DNA of 40,449 nucleotides from Streptomyces albus subsp. chlorinus (GCF_013302895.1 NZ_VJOK01000001.1:6323252-6363700); one strand, 5' to 3'. Counted from the stretch's first letter, positions 9,001 through 16,878 are shown. The notes: generated by a model from the sequence alone, not told the origin. Translations and numbers: made by a program.

Positions 9001-10709
9001 TCGAACCGCAGCGGCAGCCCCGAGGAGCCGGTGACCGACGTCAGGTTGCCGTGGCGGTAGCCGTAGCGCGTCACCGTGGCGCCGCCGTCCGGGGCGCTCG
9101 CCAGGACCAGCTCCGTGACCCGGCCGTCCGCCACCCGGGTCGTCACCTCGTACCCCGCGCTGTGCACCATCCGCAGCGGGGTGCCCGACGCCTCGTCGTA
9201 CTCGAAGGTGATGCTGTGCCCGAGGCGGTCCGTCAGCTGTGCGATGCGCGCCTCGCCGTCGGCGGCCGTTCCGGGACCGCCGTGTCCCGCGGGCGGGTCG
9301 AAGTGGCGCACCCACCCGGTGTCCGGGTCGGTGAGGGTGTAGCCGCCGTCCGGGGTGCGTTCGAGCAGCATCCGCACCGGACCGGCCGACGGCTCGGTGG
9401 GCAGGCCCGGCGCCGGGTGCGGGAAGGACAGCAGGCGGCCGTCCTCCGCGACGAGGACGACACCCTCGGAGTCCACCTCCAGCCGCTGGTCGAGCGTCGA
9501 GACCCAGGACGGGCCGAACCACCGGCCGAGGCGCTGGCCCGACTCCGCGCGGCGCGTGAACACCAGGGGAAGCGCCCCCGGCAGGTGCAGATCCGTCTGC
9601 GGCAGGAACATGCGTCCCGTCGCCAGGTCGACCGGGTCGGTGCCCTTGCAGGGCGTCTCCTTCGGGCCTCTGGACGACGCCTGCGCGCCCTTCTGGCCGA
9701 GCGCCCGCCGCCCGCTGGGCACCTCGTCGGCGAGCTTGGCCAACCGGCCGGCGCGCCCCGCCTTGAGGGCCATGCCCGCGCCCTTGGTACCCAGCAGTTC
9801 GGGCACCAGCCGGCCCAGCCCCTCGCCGGGGTCCTTCTGAAAGGTGTCCCACATGCGCTTGCCGGTGCCGACCGGATCGTTGGCGACGCGCAGCAGTCCC
9901 GTGGCCGTGGAGTTGAGATTGGTGACGTACTGCGCCGGGTGCGTGATGTTGTACGGATCGAGGGGGTTGAGGCCGCGCACGAAGTTGTTCAGCCCCGCGG
10001 CGCCCTTGACGACGCCGCCGCCGAAGTGGGTGGCGTCCAGCTTCAGCCCCTCGAGGCCGTCACCGGCCTGGTCCCAGTAGTCGGGCTTGGGCGGGGCCGC
10101 GTCCCGGGCCTCCTGGATCTTGGTACGGGCCGTCGCGGCGGCCGTGTTCCGCTGCGTACGGGCGTGGCCGAGCAGATCCTTCGCGGCCTGCTTGTCGTCG
10201 TTCTTCCACTTGGTGACCGCGTCGGCGGCCTGCTTCTGGGCCCACTCCACCGTCCGGGCGAAATCCGTGAGCGCCCCGGCGGCCTTCTCGAAGGCGTCGG
10301 CGGCCTTGACCCACTTGCCGGGCTCCATGCCGACCTTCTCCCAGAAGGCGTCGGCGGCCTTGCCCTTCAGGGTGCCCTCGGGAAGGCCCCGCAGGCCCTT
10401 GGCGACGTCGTCGAACGACTTCTGGAGGTCGGTGAGGTGCTTGGCGGTCGCGCGCAGCTTGCTCGGGCTGCCGAAGATCAGCTTCTTCGGGTCCTCCGTC
10501 TCGTCCAACTGGAACTCGGAGGTGTCGGCGCCCAGCCGGTTGGCGACCGAACGGCTCTTGTCCCGCGTCCAGTCGGCGCCGCTCTCCCAGCCGACGTCGT
10601 CCATGCGGTCCGCGGTCCAGTTGCCCGCACCCTCGATGCCGTCACCGATGTCCTCGGTGATCTCCTCGGCCTTGTCCTCCCAGGAGTCCGGTATCAGATC
10701 GAAGCCCAT
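6066..10709 (-). CDS. Rhs/YD-repeat polymorphic toxin with T7SS-type N-terminus
   Basis: This encodes 1547 residues. Residues 1-250 are helical, with PKKLIFGSPSKLRATAKHL, GKAADAFWEKV, PGKWVKAADAF and FARTVEWAQKQA; this is the WXG100-like signal region of toxins exported by type VII secretion. A linker with Gly-rich amphipathic helices follows. Near residues 355-400 comes the DUF6531 start of an Rhs shell (DPVDLATGRMFLPQTDLHLPG). Many YD repeats follow (GRLV, DPAGR, YTYDPAGRL). The Rhs core end is FPGQYHDPETGLHYNYFRHYD and DPLGL (1368-1372), where the shell is normally cleaved. The last 175 residues are unrelated to the shell and form the presumed toxin. The start overlaps the stop of the WXG-like gene by one base (TGATG), and a candidate immunity gene overlaps its end. 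Confidence 0.93.
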   Translation of the reverse strand: MGFDLIPDSWEDKAEEITEDIGDGIEGAGNWTADRMDDVGWESGADWTRDKSRSVANRLGADTSEFQLDETEDPKKLIFGSPSKLRATAKHLTDLQKSFDDVAKGLRGLPEGTLKGKAADAFWEKVGMEPGKWVKAADAFEKAAGALTDFARTVEWAQKQAADAVTKWKNDDKQAAKDLLGHARTQRNTAAATARTKIQEARDAAPPKPDYWDQAGDGLEGLKLDATHFGGGVVKGAAGLNNFVRGLNPLDPYNITHPAQYVTNLNSTATGLLRVANDPVGTGKRMWDTFQKDPGEGLGRLVPELLGTKGAGMALKAGRAGRLAKLADEVPSGRRALGQKGAQASSRGPKETPCKGTDPVDLATGRMFLPQTDLHLPGALPLVFTRRAESGQRLGRWFGPSWVSTLDQRLEVDSEGVVLVAEDGRLLSFPHPAPGLPTEPSAGPVRMLLERTPDGGYTLTDPDTGWVRHFDPPAGHGGPGTAADGEARIAQLTDRLGHSITFEYDEASGTPLRMVHSAGYEVTTRVADGRVTELVLASAPDGGATVTRYGYRHGNLTSVTGSSGLPLRFEYDDELRITAWTDTNDRRYDYVYDNLHRVIAEGGTAGHLQIRIDYDGVDETTGHQVTTVTTREGHTTRHLFDDRGHSMGQIDPLGHRTRIERDPHNRPLSHTDALGRTTKLAYDDAGRLVSVTHPDGARSTITRDTLGRPVATREPDGSVWRQEWDARGNRTALTDPAGNTTRYTYGAEGHLTAVTDALGAVTRVRCDAAGLPLEITDPLGGTTVYERDAFGRPVAVTDPEGARTELEWTVEGHPARRVHPDGAVEVWEWDGEGNCVRHVDAAGGESTYEYGDFDVLVARTGPDGVRHTFSYDAQLRLVQVTNPQGLTWDYTYDPAGRLVAETDFDGRTRRYEHDAAGQLTARVTPLGERVTYQLDELGRTVRKDAAGAVTAYTYDPAGRLLEAAGPDSVLRFQRDRLGRVKTELVDGRALTRTYDALGRPVRRVTPTGAVSTSRYDAAGNRTSLTASGHTLGFTHDAVGRETERAIGDSGLTLSHLWDPAGRLTAQTLTGRTPTGPDTVQQRRYSYRADGYPTAVADLLSGESTFDLDAVGRVTAVHAHGWTERYAYDEAGNQTHASWPGRHTAAEAVGPRAYNGTAVTTAGKVRYEHDGAGRLVLRQKTRLSKKPDTWRYAWDAEDRLTEVTTPDGTVWRYRYDPLGRRTEKRRMAADGTTVAERTVFTWDGSTLVEQTTTAQELPHPVTLTWDHDGSIPLTQNERRIDEATQREIDSRFFAIVTDLVGTPSELVDERGQVAWRTRSTLWGATAWHTSSTTYTPLRFPGQYHDPETGLHYNYFRHYDPETARYTSPDPLGLAPAPNPVAYVHNPHAVTDVLGLAPKCGPSLKDRLKGLFGRGAREEPAAPEPPREPLALPPGRPDIGSPATLHGPFHRLGSPTQTPDVTAQVLDSGELWGRVPRTGTREMVQAHDGPIPADAKPGSFEFYTSVAPSSHSRMTGYVGWELGVSPEVGHIFHNGEDFARIPVFVTEVR

Positions 10710-11374
10710 CAGCCCTCACCCCCTTCTCCCTGCCCGCCGCTCGCCTGCCGCGCCCGCTCCTGGGGAGAGGGTCCGTACGCCTCGTCCAGCACTGCCTCGC
10801 GCTGCTGGTCGGTCAGCCCGGCGGAGTCGAACGCGGCATCCATGTACGCGCCCGTCTGCCCCTTGGTGCTCAGCTCCCGGCCGGTGTCCTTCCAGTCCTG
10901 GACGATGTCTCCGCGGGCCTGCCGCCACGACTCGGCGCTGTAGTCCGGTGCGTCGGGCCGCAGGATGTCGCCGTAGCTCTGCTTGGCGATCTCCTCCTCC
11001 GTGGCATGCGGATTGCCCGTGGGAGACAGGGAGTTCACCGCGACCTTGAGCGTTCCTGACCGGTACTGGTCCTCCTCGTACGCCATCCCCGCCGACAGCC
11101 CCAGCTTCTCGGCCAGCGCGTTGGCGTTCTGCACCAGCGCCCGGACGCCCCACTCCCACCGTTCGCAGAAGTCCTCGAAGTCGTGCGCGACATCGCCGTC
11201 CCCGGCCTCCATGCCGGTCAGCGACAGCTCCTCGACACCGGAGCCCTGCAAGGCGTCCGTGGCGCCGCCGCCGGACTGCTTCAGCTCGTCGATGGCGCCC
11301 TTGAGGCCCTTCTCGATCAGACCGAGGGACTCCTTGTTCCAGTCGACGCCGTCGCCCCCGCCGCCCTTGCTCAT
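10709..11374 (-). CDS. WXG100-like T7SS-associated helical protein
   Basis: The 221-residue product starts at ATG 11374, which overlaps the stop of the SseB-like gene (ATGA). The first 100 residues are amphipathic helices with a W-x-G-like turn, FCERWEWGVRALVQNANALAEKLG, reminiscent of ESAT-6/WXG100 proteins. The second half is charged and Gln/Asp/Glu-rich, and it ends in a Gly-rich disordered tail. There is no signal peptide. Position directly before the Rhs gene, with a TGATG overlap, suggests that it is a secretion partner or chaperone that targets the Rhs protein to the type VII apparatus. The family is inferred from helix pattern and context, not from a named domain. Confidence 0.7.
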   Translation of the reverse strand: MSKGGGGDGVDWNKESLGLIEKGLKGAIDELKQSGGGATDALQGSGVEELSLTGMEAGDGDVAHDFEDFCERWEWGVRALVQNANALAEKLGLSAGMAYEEDQYRSGTLKVAVNSLSPTGNPHATEEEIAKQSYGDILRPDAPDYSAESWRQARGDIVQDWKDTGRELSTKGQTGAYMDAAFDSAGLTDQQREAVLDEAYGPSPQERARQASGGQGEGGEG

Positions 11375-11757
11375 CGCGCGGCTCCCACGGCTGCCTCGTC
11401 GGGAACGATGCCGGCGGCCGGCGGGAACAGCATGGAGCCCTCCTCGTCGGCCACGTCGACCGCCACCCCCGCCGGCCCGCCGAGCGCCGGGACGACCGTG
11501 TCCAGGAGCCGGGCCCCCAGCACCGCCGCGTACGCCAGCGGGCGGTCCGGCGCCTCCCCGCGAGCCAGTGCGAAGCGCGCCAGCGCGGCCTCGTCCGTGA
11601 ACGCGTAGATCCAGCGCACCCCGCCGTACAGACCGGTCCTCACCCGGTCCTCGCCCACCGTCGGCACCAGCACCACCGTCCGCCGGAACTCGCCCACCAG
11701 CGATCGGGGATCACCCCTCCCCGCACGCGTCGCGGCAATCTCCGCCGTGAGTTCCAT
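11371..11757 (-). CDS. SseB-family protein, first gene of the Rhs operon
   Basis: This encodes 128 residues. The pattern RSLVGEFRRTVVLVPTVGEDRVRTGLYGGVRWIYAFTDEAALARFALARG matches the SseB N-terminal domain: a strand ending in VLVP, then GGVRW and AFTDE-A-L-RF. Streptomyces often carry such short proteins next to WXG/Rhs secretion genes, and their function is not known. The start ATG 11757 follows a GGGGAG sequence. Its stop overlaps the start of the WXG-like gene by four bases, so all four genes from 11757 to 5731 overlap and must be one operon. It is divergent from the paa genes, with a 352-base gap. Confidence 0.75.
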   Translation of the reverse strand: MELTAEIAATRAGRGDPRSLVGEFRRTVVLVPTVGEDRVRTGLYGGVRWIYAFTDEAALARFALARGEAPDRPLAYAAVLGARLLDTVVPALGGPAGVAVDVADEEGSMLFPPAAGIVPDEAAVGAAR

Positions 11758-12030
11758 GACTCCCCGATCCCCCAGAGAACGCGAACAACTGATCGTGTGG
11801 TTTCACGCGCGAACGCCACGTTTGGTTCCCGCTGTTCGCGCCGTCGGAATGTCCTTTGCTCCACCCTGCCGGGCGACGCACCCGCGGCGGAGGGCCTCGC
11901 ACCTGGCGCCATCCCCCCGGCCGGGATGCCGCCGCTCCCGGCAGAGCGAGAGTCCGGAGCGGTTGCTCGCGGAGCGCCCGGCGAGCAGGACTCGCGGAGG
12001 CCCGCGGGGGATCAGGGAAATGTGCGCTCC

Positions 12031-12060
12031 TTGACAGCCCGGCAGCCCCCCTGCATTACT
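12031..12060 (+). promoter_or_regulatory. Putative promoter of paaI-paaK
   Basis: TTGACA at 12031-12036 is a perfect -35 box, and 18 bases later comes ATTACT at 12055-12060, an acceptable -10. Transcription would begin just inside the operator at 12067-12080. The rest of the 352-base gap (11758-12109) towards the divergent Rhs operon holds no gene that I can see. It contains AT-richer DNA at 11785-11830 that may hold the other promoter. Confidence 0.6.
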
Positions 12061-12066
12061 GACCGC

Positions 12067-12080
12067 ACCGAATGGTCGGT
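12067..12080. promoter_or_regulatory. TetR-type operator (PaaR-like) at the paa promoter
   Basis: A perfect dyad, ACCGA-ATGG-TCGGT, lies directly after the -10 box, with flanking ACCG and CGGT extending the symmetry. TetR-family repressors of phenylacetate operons (PaaR) bind such ACCGA/TCGGT sites and are released by phenylacetyl-CoA. A protein bound here would block initiation. No tetR gene is inside the window, so the regulator must be encoded elsewhere. The same half-sites with the same 4-base spacing recur at 32576-32589. Confidence 0.6.
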
Positions 12081-12109
12081 CGGTGCGCCGTGAGGTGAGG
12101 AGGTCGCAG

Positions 12110-12526
12110 GTGGGGAACGGGCCTGTGGAGGCGATGCTGGAGGCCGACAGGGCGTCCGCCGCGCTGGGGATCGAACTGGTCGGCCGGGGAGAGGGAGCGG
12201 CCACCTGCCGCATGAGGGTGACCGGTGAGATGGTCAACGGCCATGGCACCGCGCACGGCGGTTACCTCTTCCTGCTCGCGGATACGGCGTTCGCCTGCGC
12301 CTGCAACAGCCGAGGCCCGGTCACCGTCGCGGCCGGGGCCGACATCACGTTCGTGGCGCCCGCCTGGGAGGGCGACGAGTTGCGGGCGGTGGCCCAGGAA
12401 CGGGTCAGCTACGGGCGCAGCGGCCTCTACGACGTCACCGTGCTGCGCGGTGAGCAGGTGGTCGCCGAGTTCCGGGGGCGCAGCCGTACGGCGACGCCCG
12501 GCAGGCAGGAGGTGGCCCCGTCATGA
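12110..12526 (+). CDS. paaI: Hydroxyphenylacetyl-CoA thioesterase
   Basis: The 138-residue hotdog-fold protein starts at GTG 12110, with a perfect AGGAGG six bases upstream; an earlier in-frame GTG at 12083 lacks this. The motif NGHGTAHGGYLFLLADTAFACACNS carries the catalytic Asp and the His-Gly-Gly turn of PaaI. VAAGADITFVAPAWEGDELRA and the C-terminal strands are also typical. PaaI hydrolyses stalled ring-hydroxylated phenylacetyl-CoA intermediates and recovers CoA. It overlaps paaK by four bases. The paaABCDE epoxidase genes are not here, so this is a split pathway or a stand-alone activation unit. Confidence 0.9.
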   Translation: MGNGPVEAMLEADRASAALGIELVGRGEGAATCRMRVTGEMVNGHGTAHGGYLFLLADTAFACACNSRGPVTVAAGADITFVAPAWEGDELRAVAQERVSYGRSGLYDVTVLRGEQVVAEFRGRSRTATPGRQEVAPS

Positions 12527-13839
12527 CGGACGCATCCCTTCTCGACCCGGCGGAGCGCATGAGCCGCGCGGAGCTGGAGGCGCTTCAGCTGGAGCGCCTG
12601 CGGGCGACGCTGCGGCACGCCTACGACGATGTGGAGCTGTACCGCGAGAAGTTCGACGCGGCCGGCGTCCACCCCGACGACTGCCGCTCCCTGGCGGACC
12701 TGGCGAGATTCCCCTTCACCACCAAGGACGACCTGCGTGCCACCTACCCCTTCGGCATGTTCGGCGTCCCCATGAAGCGCGTCCGCAGGCTGCACGCCTC
12801 CAGTGGTTCGACGGGGCGGCCGACCGTCGTCGGATACACCCAGGGCGACCTGGACACCTGGGCCGGCCTCGTCGCGCGCTGCATCCGCGCGGCGGGCGGC
12901 AGACCGGGCGACAAGGTGCATGTCGCCTACGGATACGGCCTGTTCACCGGCGGACTGGGGGCGCACTACGGGGCCGAGCGCGCGGGGTGCACCGTGATCC
13001 CCGCGTCGGGCGGGATGACGGCCCGGCAGGTGCGCATCATCCAGGACTTCCGGCCGGACATCATCATGGTGACCCCGACCTACATGCTCACCCTGCTGGA
13101 CGAGTTCGAGCGGCAGGGCATCGATCCGCGGTCCACCTCGCTGCGCATCGGGATCTTCGGAGCCGAGCCGTGGACGGACCCGATGCGGCGGGAGATCGAG
13201 GAGCGGTTCGACCTCCACGCGGTGGACATCTACGGGCTGTCGGAGGTGATGGGCCCGGGGGTCGCGCAGGAGTGCGTGGAGACCAAGGACGGCCTGCACC
13301 TGTGGGAGGACCACATATACCCGGAGGTCGTGGACCCGTTGGGCGAGGAGCCCGTCCGGGAGGCGGGCGAGAGGGGCGAACTGGTGCTCACGACGCTCAC
13401 CAAGGAAGCCCTCCCGGTCATCCGGTACCGCACGCGGGACCTGACGCGGCTGCTCCCGGGGACGGCCCGCCCCGCGTTCCGCCGCATCGAGAAGATCACG
13501 GGCCGCAGCGACGACATGATCATCCTGCGGGGCGTCAACGTCTTCCCGAGCCAGATCGAGGAGGTCGTCCTCACCCTGCCCGCCCTCGCGCCGCACTTCC
13601 AGCTCCAGCTCACCCGGCAGGGCCGCATGGACCACCTGTGCGTACTGGTGGAGGCCCGCCCGACGGCGACCCGCGCGGAGCGGGACGCGGCCCGGGCCGC
13701 CCTCGTACGGGAGATCAAGGAGGGCATAGGGGTGACGGTCGAGGCGCGGGTGGTGGACCCGGAGACGGTCGAACGCTCCGTCGGCAAGTTCCGCCGCATC
13801 CGCGACCTGCGCGTCGAGGAGTCCGCCACCGCGGGGTGA
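12523..13839 (+). CDS. paaK: Phenylacetate-CoA ligase
   Basis: The 438-residue AMP-forming ligase contains the phosphate loop HASSGSTGRPTVVGYT (P-loop residues 93-100), FGAEPWTDPMRREIEERF, the acyl-binding GLSEVMGPGVA, RYRTRDLTRLLPG and RSDDMIILRGVNVFPSQIE. These features and the length are those of PaaK, which converts phenylacetate, ATP and CoA to phenylacetyl-CoA in the first step of the pathway. It is translationally coupled to paaI (ATGA at 12523). Its 3' end lies in a recent 32/33-base tandem duplication that copies the last codons and stop. Confidence 0.95.
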   Translation: MTDASLLDPAERMSRAELEALQLERLRATLRHAYDDVELYREKFDAAGVHPDDCRSLADLARFPFTTKDDLRATYPFGMFGVPMKRVRRLHASSGSTGRPTVVGYTQGDLDTWAGLVARCIRAAGGRPGDKVHVAYGYGLFTGGLGAHYGAERAGCTVIPASGGMTARQVRIIQDFRPDIIMVTPTYMLTLLDEFERQGIDPRSTSLRIGIFGAEPWTDPMRREIEERFDLHAVDIYGLSEVMGPGVAQECVETKDGLHLWEDHIYPEVVDPLGEEPVREAGERGELVLTTLTKEALPVIRYRTRDLTRLLPGTARPAFRRIEKITGRSDDMIILRGVNVFPSQIEEVVLTLPALAPHFQLQLTRQGRMDHLCVLVEARPTATRAERDAARAALVREIKEGIGVTVEARVVDPETVERSVGKFRRIRDLRVEESATAG

Positions 13840-13882
13840 ACTCGCGGAGCGGAGTCCGCCACCGTGGGTGAACTCGCGGAGC
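13818..13882 (+). repeat. Tandem duplication across the paaK stop codon
   Basis: Copy one (13818-13850, 33 bases) covers the last codons and stop of paaK. Copy two (13851-13882, 32 bases) follows directly and differs by about one substitution and one missing G. The second copy therefore repeats the stop-codon context in untranslated DNA. It looks like a replication-slippage duplication. Confidence 0.85.
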
Positions 13883-13913
13883 GCCCGCCCCGGATGTCCG
13901 GTTTACTGCGCTT

Positions 13914-15560
13914 ATGAGCGTCCTTCCCGGCCGTCCCCGGTCCCGCCCGCGCCCCCGCGTCCGTACCCGCCCCCGCTTCGGCGGGGCGCTCACCCTCCCC
14001 TCCCGTGCACGTGGCCACCGCGCCGGAGTGCGCTACTTCCACCAGGTGGAGGACACCCTCGTCCGCGGCTCGGACACCTTCGGCGTCCCCGAGGACAACG
14101 AGGCGGGGGTCATCGGCTGGGGCACCTCCTGGCGGATGCAGGGCTATCTGCTGATGGCCGAACGGACGGGCGATCCCGTCTACGCCACCCGCCTGGCCCA
14201 GCTCGCCGACCGGGTGCTGGCCGCGCGTGACGACGAGCGCGGCACCGTGGACCACCGGGGCCGCAGCGCGCCCGTCTGGAGCACCGCGTCGAAGTTCACC
14301 GCCGCCACGGCCGCGCTGCTGGACGAGGAGGGCGAGGTCGCCCTGGAGGTGACCGTCTGCCCGCCGCGCGCCCTCGACGCGGTCGTGACGGTCCGCCCGG
14401 AGGGCGACCGGTTCTCCCTCAGCGTGACCGGACAGGGCCGCCCCGCCCTGTCCCTGACCGGCCTCAGCCTCGACCCCGCCGACGAACGCCGCGCCGACCG
14501 GGCCCTGTACGCGGCACACGACCAGCGCACCGCCGTCACCGGACGCCTGGTGCGACGAGGGGAGCGGCACGGCGAGCGGGCGGACGGGGAGCCGCCCGCC
14601 CCGGGCGGCGTCACGAGCCCCTCCCCGGCGGCCCCCTCGGCAGCCTCGCCCCGTCGCCTGCGCCCCGGCACCTACCCGGTCCGCCCCGCCCGGGTCGCCC
14701 TCGCGGCGCAGACCGGGATGATCGCCTACCCGATCGCCGGCCTCGTACGGCTCGCCAGCAAGGAACCCTCCCGCCGGCGGATCGTGCCCTCCCTGGTACG
14801 GGACCGGCTCGACGGCTATCTCGACGCCGTGGTGCGCGCGGTGGCCGCGCACGACCACCAGTGGCAGGACGTGCCCGGCGGGCGCGGCTGCTACCGGTGG
14901 CTGCCCGATGAGCCGGTCTCCTTCGCGGGGGCCGAACTGCCGACCAACGAGTTCCTGGCGATGGGCCGCACCCTGGTGCACCTGGCCGCGCTCACCGGGG
15001 AGACGGGGTACGCGGAGCGGGCCGCCGCCATGGCCCGGTGCCTGCGCGCGGACCTGACACGGCGTGAGGGCGCCGCCGTGTGGCCGTACTGGCCCGCCTT
15101 CGGCCGGGTGTTCAACGGCTGGACCGCCACGGGCTCCCCGGGGACGGACGGCTCCCTCTACCGCCCCTCCTACACGCCGGTCACCGCCCCGGAAGACGTC
15201 ACCCACGCCCTCATCGACCTGGACTTCCTGCACCTCTACCACCGGCAGCCGCCCGGCGTGGTGCCCCCGGTCCTCACCGACGACGACATGCGGGCGGTGG
15301 CGGCCACCTTCGCCAGGAACGTGGTCGACCCGACCGCCGCCGAGGGCGGCTCCCGCGGCCCCCGCATGCGGCACGACGTCAGCGGCGCCGGCCGCCCCGG
15401 TACCGACCGGGAACAGGCCCACGTCGCCGCCTGGCTGCCGCTGCGCACCTTCGCCGCCGGGCTGGCCGACCTCGTCCTGGCCGTCCAGCCCGCCGCCCCG
15501 CCGCCCCCGGTGATGGGCGTGGACACCTACTGCGGGGCGCTGCTGGCCCGCTGGGGATGA
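13914..15560 (+). CDS. Conserved hypothetical protein, probable alpha/alpha-toroid
   Basis: This encodes 548 residues. The first 40 are rich in Arg and Pro without a clear signal peptide. The rest alternates long helices with short aromatic turns (GWGTSWRMQGYLLMAERTGD, YATRLAQLADRVL, ELPTNEFLAMGRTLVHLAALTGETGYAERAAAMARCL, VTHALIDLDFLHLYHR). This repeating helix-hairpin pattern is that of an (alpha/alpha)6 barrel as in sugar epimerases and glycosidases, including the C-terminal part of glucuronyl C5-epimerases. No catalytic motif can be assigned. A Pro/Ser-rich linker near residues 205-250 interrupts it. There is no ribosome binding site, but TTTACT ends seven bases before ATG 13914, which fits leaderless transcription. 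Confidence 0.6.
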   Translation: MSVLPGRPRSRPRPRVRTRPRFGGALTLPSRARGHRAGVRYFHQVEDTLVRGSDTFGVPEDNEAGVIGWGTSWRMQGYLLMAERTGDPVYATRLAQLADRVLAARDDERGTVDHRGRSAPVWSTASKFTAATAALLDEEGEVALEVTVCPPRALDAVVTVRPEGDRFSLSVTGQGRPALSLTGLSLDPADERRADRALYAAHDQRTAVTGRLVRRGERHGERADGEPPAPGGVTSPSPAAPSAASPRRLRPGTYPVRPARVALAAQTGMIAYPIAGLVRLASKEPSRRRIVPSLVRDRLDGYLDAVVRAVAAHDHQWQDVPGGRGCYRWLPDEPVSFAGAELPTNEFLAMGRTLVHLAALTGETGYAERAAAMARCLRADLTRREGAAVWPYWPAFGRVFNGWTATGSPGTDGSLYRPSYTPVTAPEDVTHALIDLDFLHLYHRQPPGVVPPVLTDDDMRAVAATFARNVVDPTAAEGGSRGPRMRHDVSGAGRPGTDREQAHVAAWLPLRTFAAGLADLVLAVQPAAPPPPVMGVDTYCGALLARWG

Positions 15561-15646
15561 CCCTCCGGGGGAACCCGCCGGGAGGGGAAGCCCGCTGGGG
15601 CGGGAGGGGCGGCCCGCCGCGTCCCGGCGGCCCTCCGGCGGCCCCG

Positions 15647-15671
15647 GGAGCGCGGGGCGCGACGGCGCTCC
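15647..15671. terminator. Hairpin between convergent genes
   Basis: GGAGCGC at 15647-15653 pairs with GCGCTCC at 15665-15671 around an 11-base loop. It lies in the 127-base gap between the toroid gene (+) and the zinc dehydrogenase gene (-). A bidirectional terminator is likely, although there is no T tract, as is common in Streptomyces. Confidence 0.45.
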
Positions 15672-15687
15672 GGCCGGGCCGGCGCGC

Positions 15688-16878
15688 TCACGCCGCCGAA
15701 GGCTTCAGCACCGCCTTGACCATGCCGTCCTCCTTGCGCTGGAAGGTGCCGTACGCCTCGGGCGCCTTCTCCAGCGGGAGGGTGTGGGTGGCGAACGTGT
15801 CGACACCCAGCGGGTCCTCGTCGGTCAGCAGCGGCATGATCTCGTCCACCCAGTGGTGCACGTTCGCCTGGCCCATGCGCAGCTGGATCTGCTTGTCGAA
15901 CAGCTTCAGCATCGGCAGCGGGTCGGCGGCGCCCCCGTAGACGCCGGACAGCGAGACGGTGCCGCCCCGCCGCACGACGTCGAACGCCGCGTTGAGAGCC
16001 GCGAGCCGGTCCACCCCGGCGGCCTGCATCAGCTTCTGGCCCAGCCCTTCGGGCAGCAGCCCCACCGCCTGGTGCGCCGCCTTGGCGACCGGGGCGCCGT
16101 GTGCCTCCATGCCGACCGCGTCGATGGCCGCGTCGGTGCCCCGCCCGTGCGTCAGCTCCCGCACGGCGGCGCCGATGTCCTTGTGCTCGCGCAGGTCGAG
16201 CGTGTGCACCCCGCGGGCGCGGGCCCGCTCCAGCCGCTCGGGCACCAGGTCGACGCCGATGACCTGGCCCGCGCCCTGGTGCAGGGCGATACGGCAGGCC
16301 ATGTCGCCGATCGGGCCCAGACCCAGCACGGTGACGCTGCCGCCCTGGGGGATGCCGGCGTACGCTACGGCCTGCCACGCCGTCGGCAGGACGTCGGAAA
16401 GGTAGACGTAGCGCTCGTCCGGCGGCCCCTCGGGCACCTTGACGGGCAGGTGGTTGCCGAACGGCACCCGCAGGAACTCCGCCTGCCCGCCCGGCACCTG
16501 GCCGTACAGCTTGCTGTAGCCGAACAGCGCGGCCCCGCTGTCGTACGCGCGCACCTGGGTGGTCTCGCACTGCGACTGGAGGCCCTGCCGGCACATCCAG
16601 CAGGTGCCGCAGTTGACGTTGAAGGGGACCACCACCCGGTCGCCCGGCGAGAGCGCCGCCACCTCCGGGCCGACCTCCTCGACCACGCCCATGGCCTCGT
16701 GCCCCAGCACGTCGCCCCGGTCCAGGAACGGCCCCAGCACCTCGTACAGGTGCAGATCGGAACCGCAGATACCGGTCGTGGTGACGCGGACGAGCACATC
16801 GTCCGGCTCGGTGATCTCCGGATCGGGGACCGTCTCCACGCTGACGTCGCGCTTGCCTTGGTAGGTGAGAGCCCTCAT
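15688..16878 (-). CDS. Zinc-dependent alcohol dehydrogenase, formaldehyde-dehydrogenase-like
   Basis: The 396-residue medium-chain dehydrogenase has catalytic zinc ligands Cys38 (TTTGICGSDLHLYE) and His60-Glu61 (VLGHEAMG). The structural zinc loop is NCGTCWMCRQGLQSQC (Cys90, 93, 96, 104), and the NAD-binding turn is VTVLGLGPIGDMA. The insert after residue 260 and the GMEAHG segment resemble glutathione-independent formaldehyde dehydrogenases and related threonine-dehydrogenase-like enzymes. The substrate is not evident. ATG 16878 is supported by GAGGAACGC directly upstream. It lies 86 bases downstream of an SDR gene on the same strand, so the two may form a small redox operon. Confidence 0.88.
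   Translation of the reverse strand: MRALTYQGKRDVSVETVPDPEITEPDDVLVRVTTTGICGSDLHLYEVLGPFLDRGDVLGHEAMGVVEEVGPEVAALSPGDRVVVPFNVNCGTCWMCRQGLQSQCETTQVRAYDSGAALFGYSKLYGQVPGGQAEFLRVPFGNHLPVKVPEGPPDERYVYLSDVLPTAWQAVAYAGIPQGGSVTVLGLGPIGDMACRIALHQGAGQVIGVDLVPERLERARARGVHTLDLREHKDIGAAVRELTHGRGTDAAIDAVGMEAHGAPVAKAAHQAVGLLPEGLGQKLMQAAGVDRLAALNAAFDVVRRGGTVSLSGVYGGAADPLPMLKLFDKQIQLRMGQANVHHWVDEIMPLLTDEDPLGVDTFATHTLPLEKAPEAYGTFQRKEDGMVKAVLKPSAA

Noticed and set aside
6117..10943. A 1608-codon open frame on the plus strand opposite the Rhs gene
   Set aside because: Its composition is that of the complement of GC-rich codons, it shows no domain, and the minus strand reads clear Rhs repeats.
12225..13871. Long alternative frame across paaI and paaK
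   Set aside because: Arg/Gly/Pro-rich shadow; the paaI and paaK frames have full family motifs.
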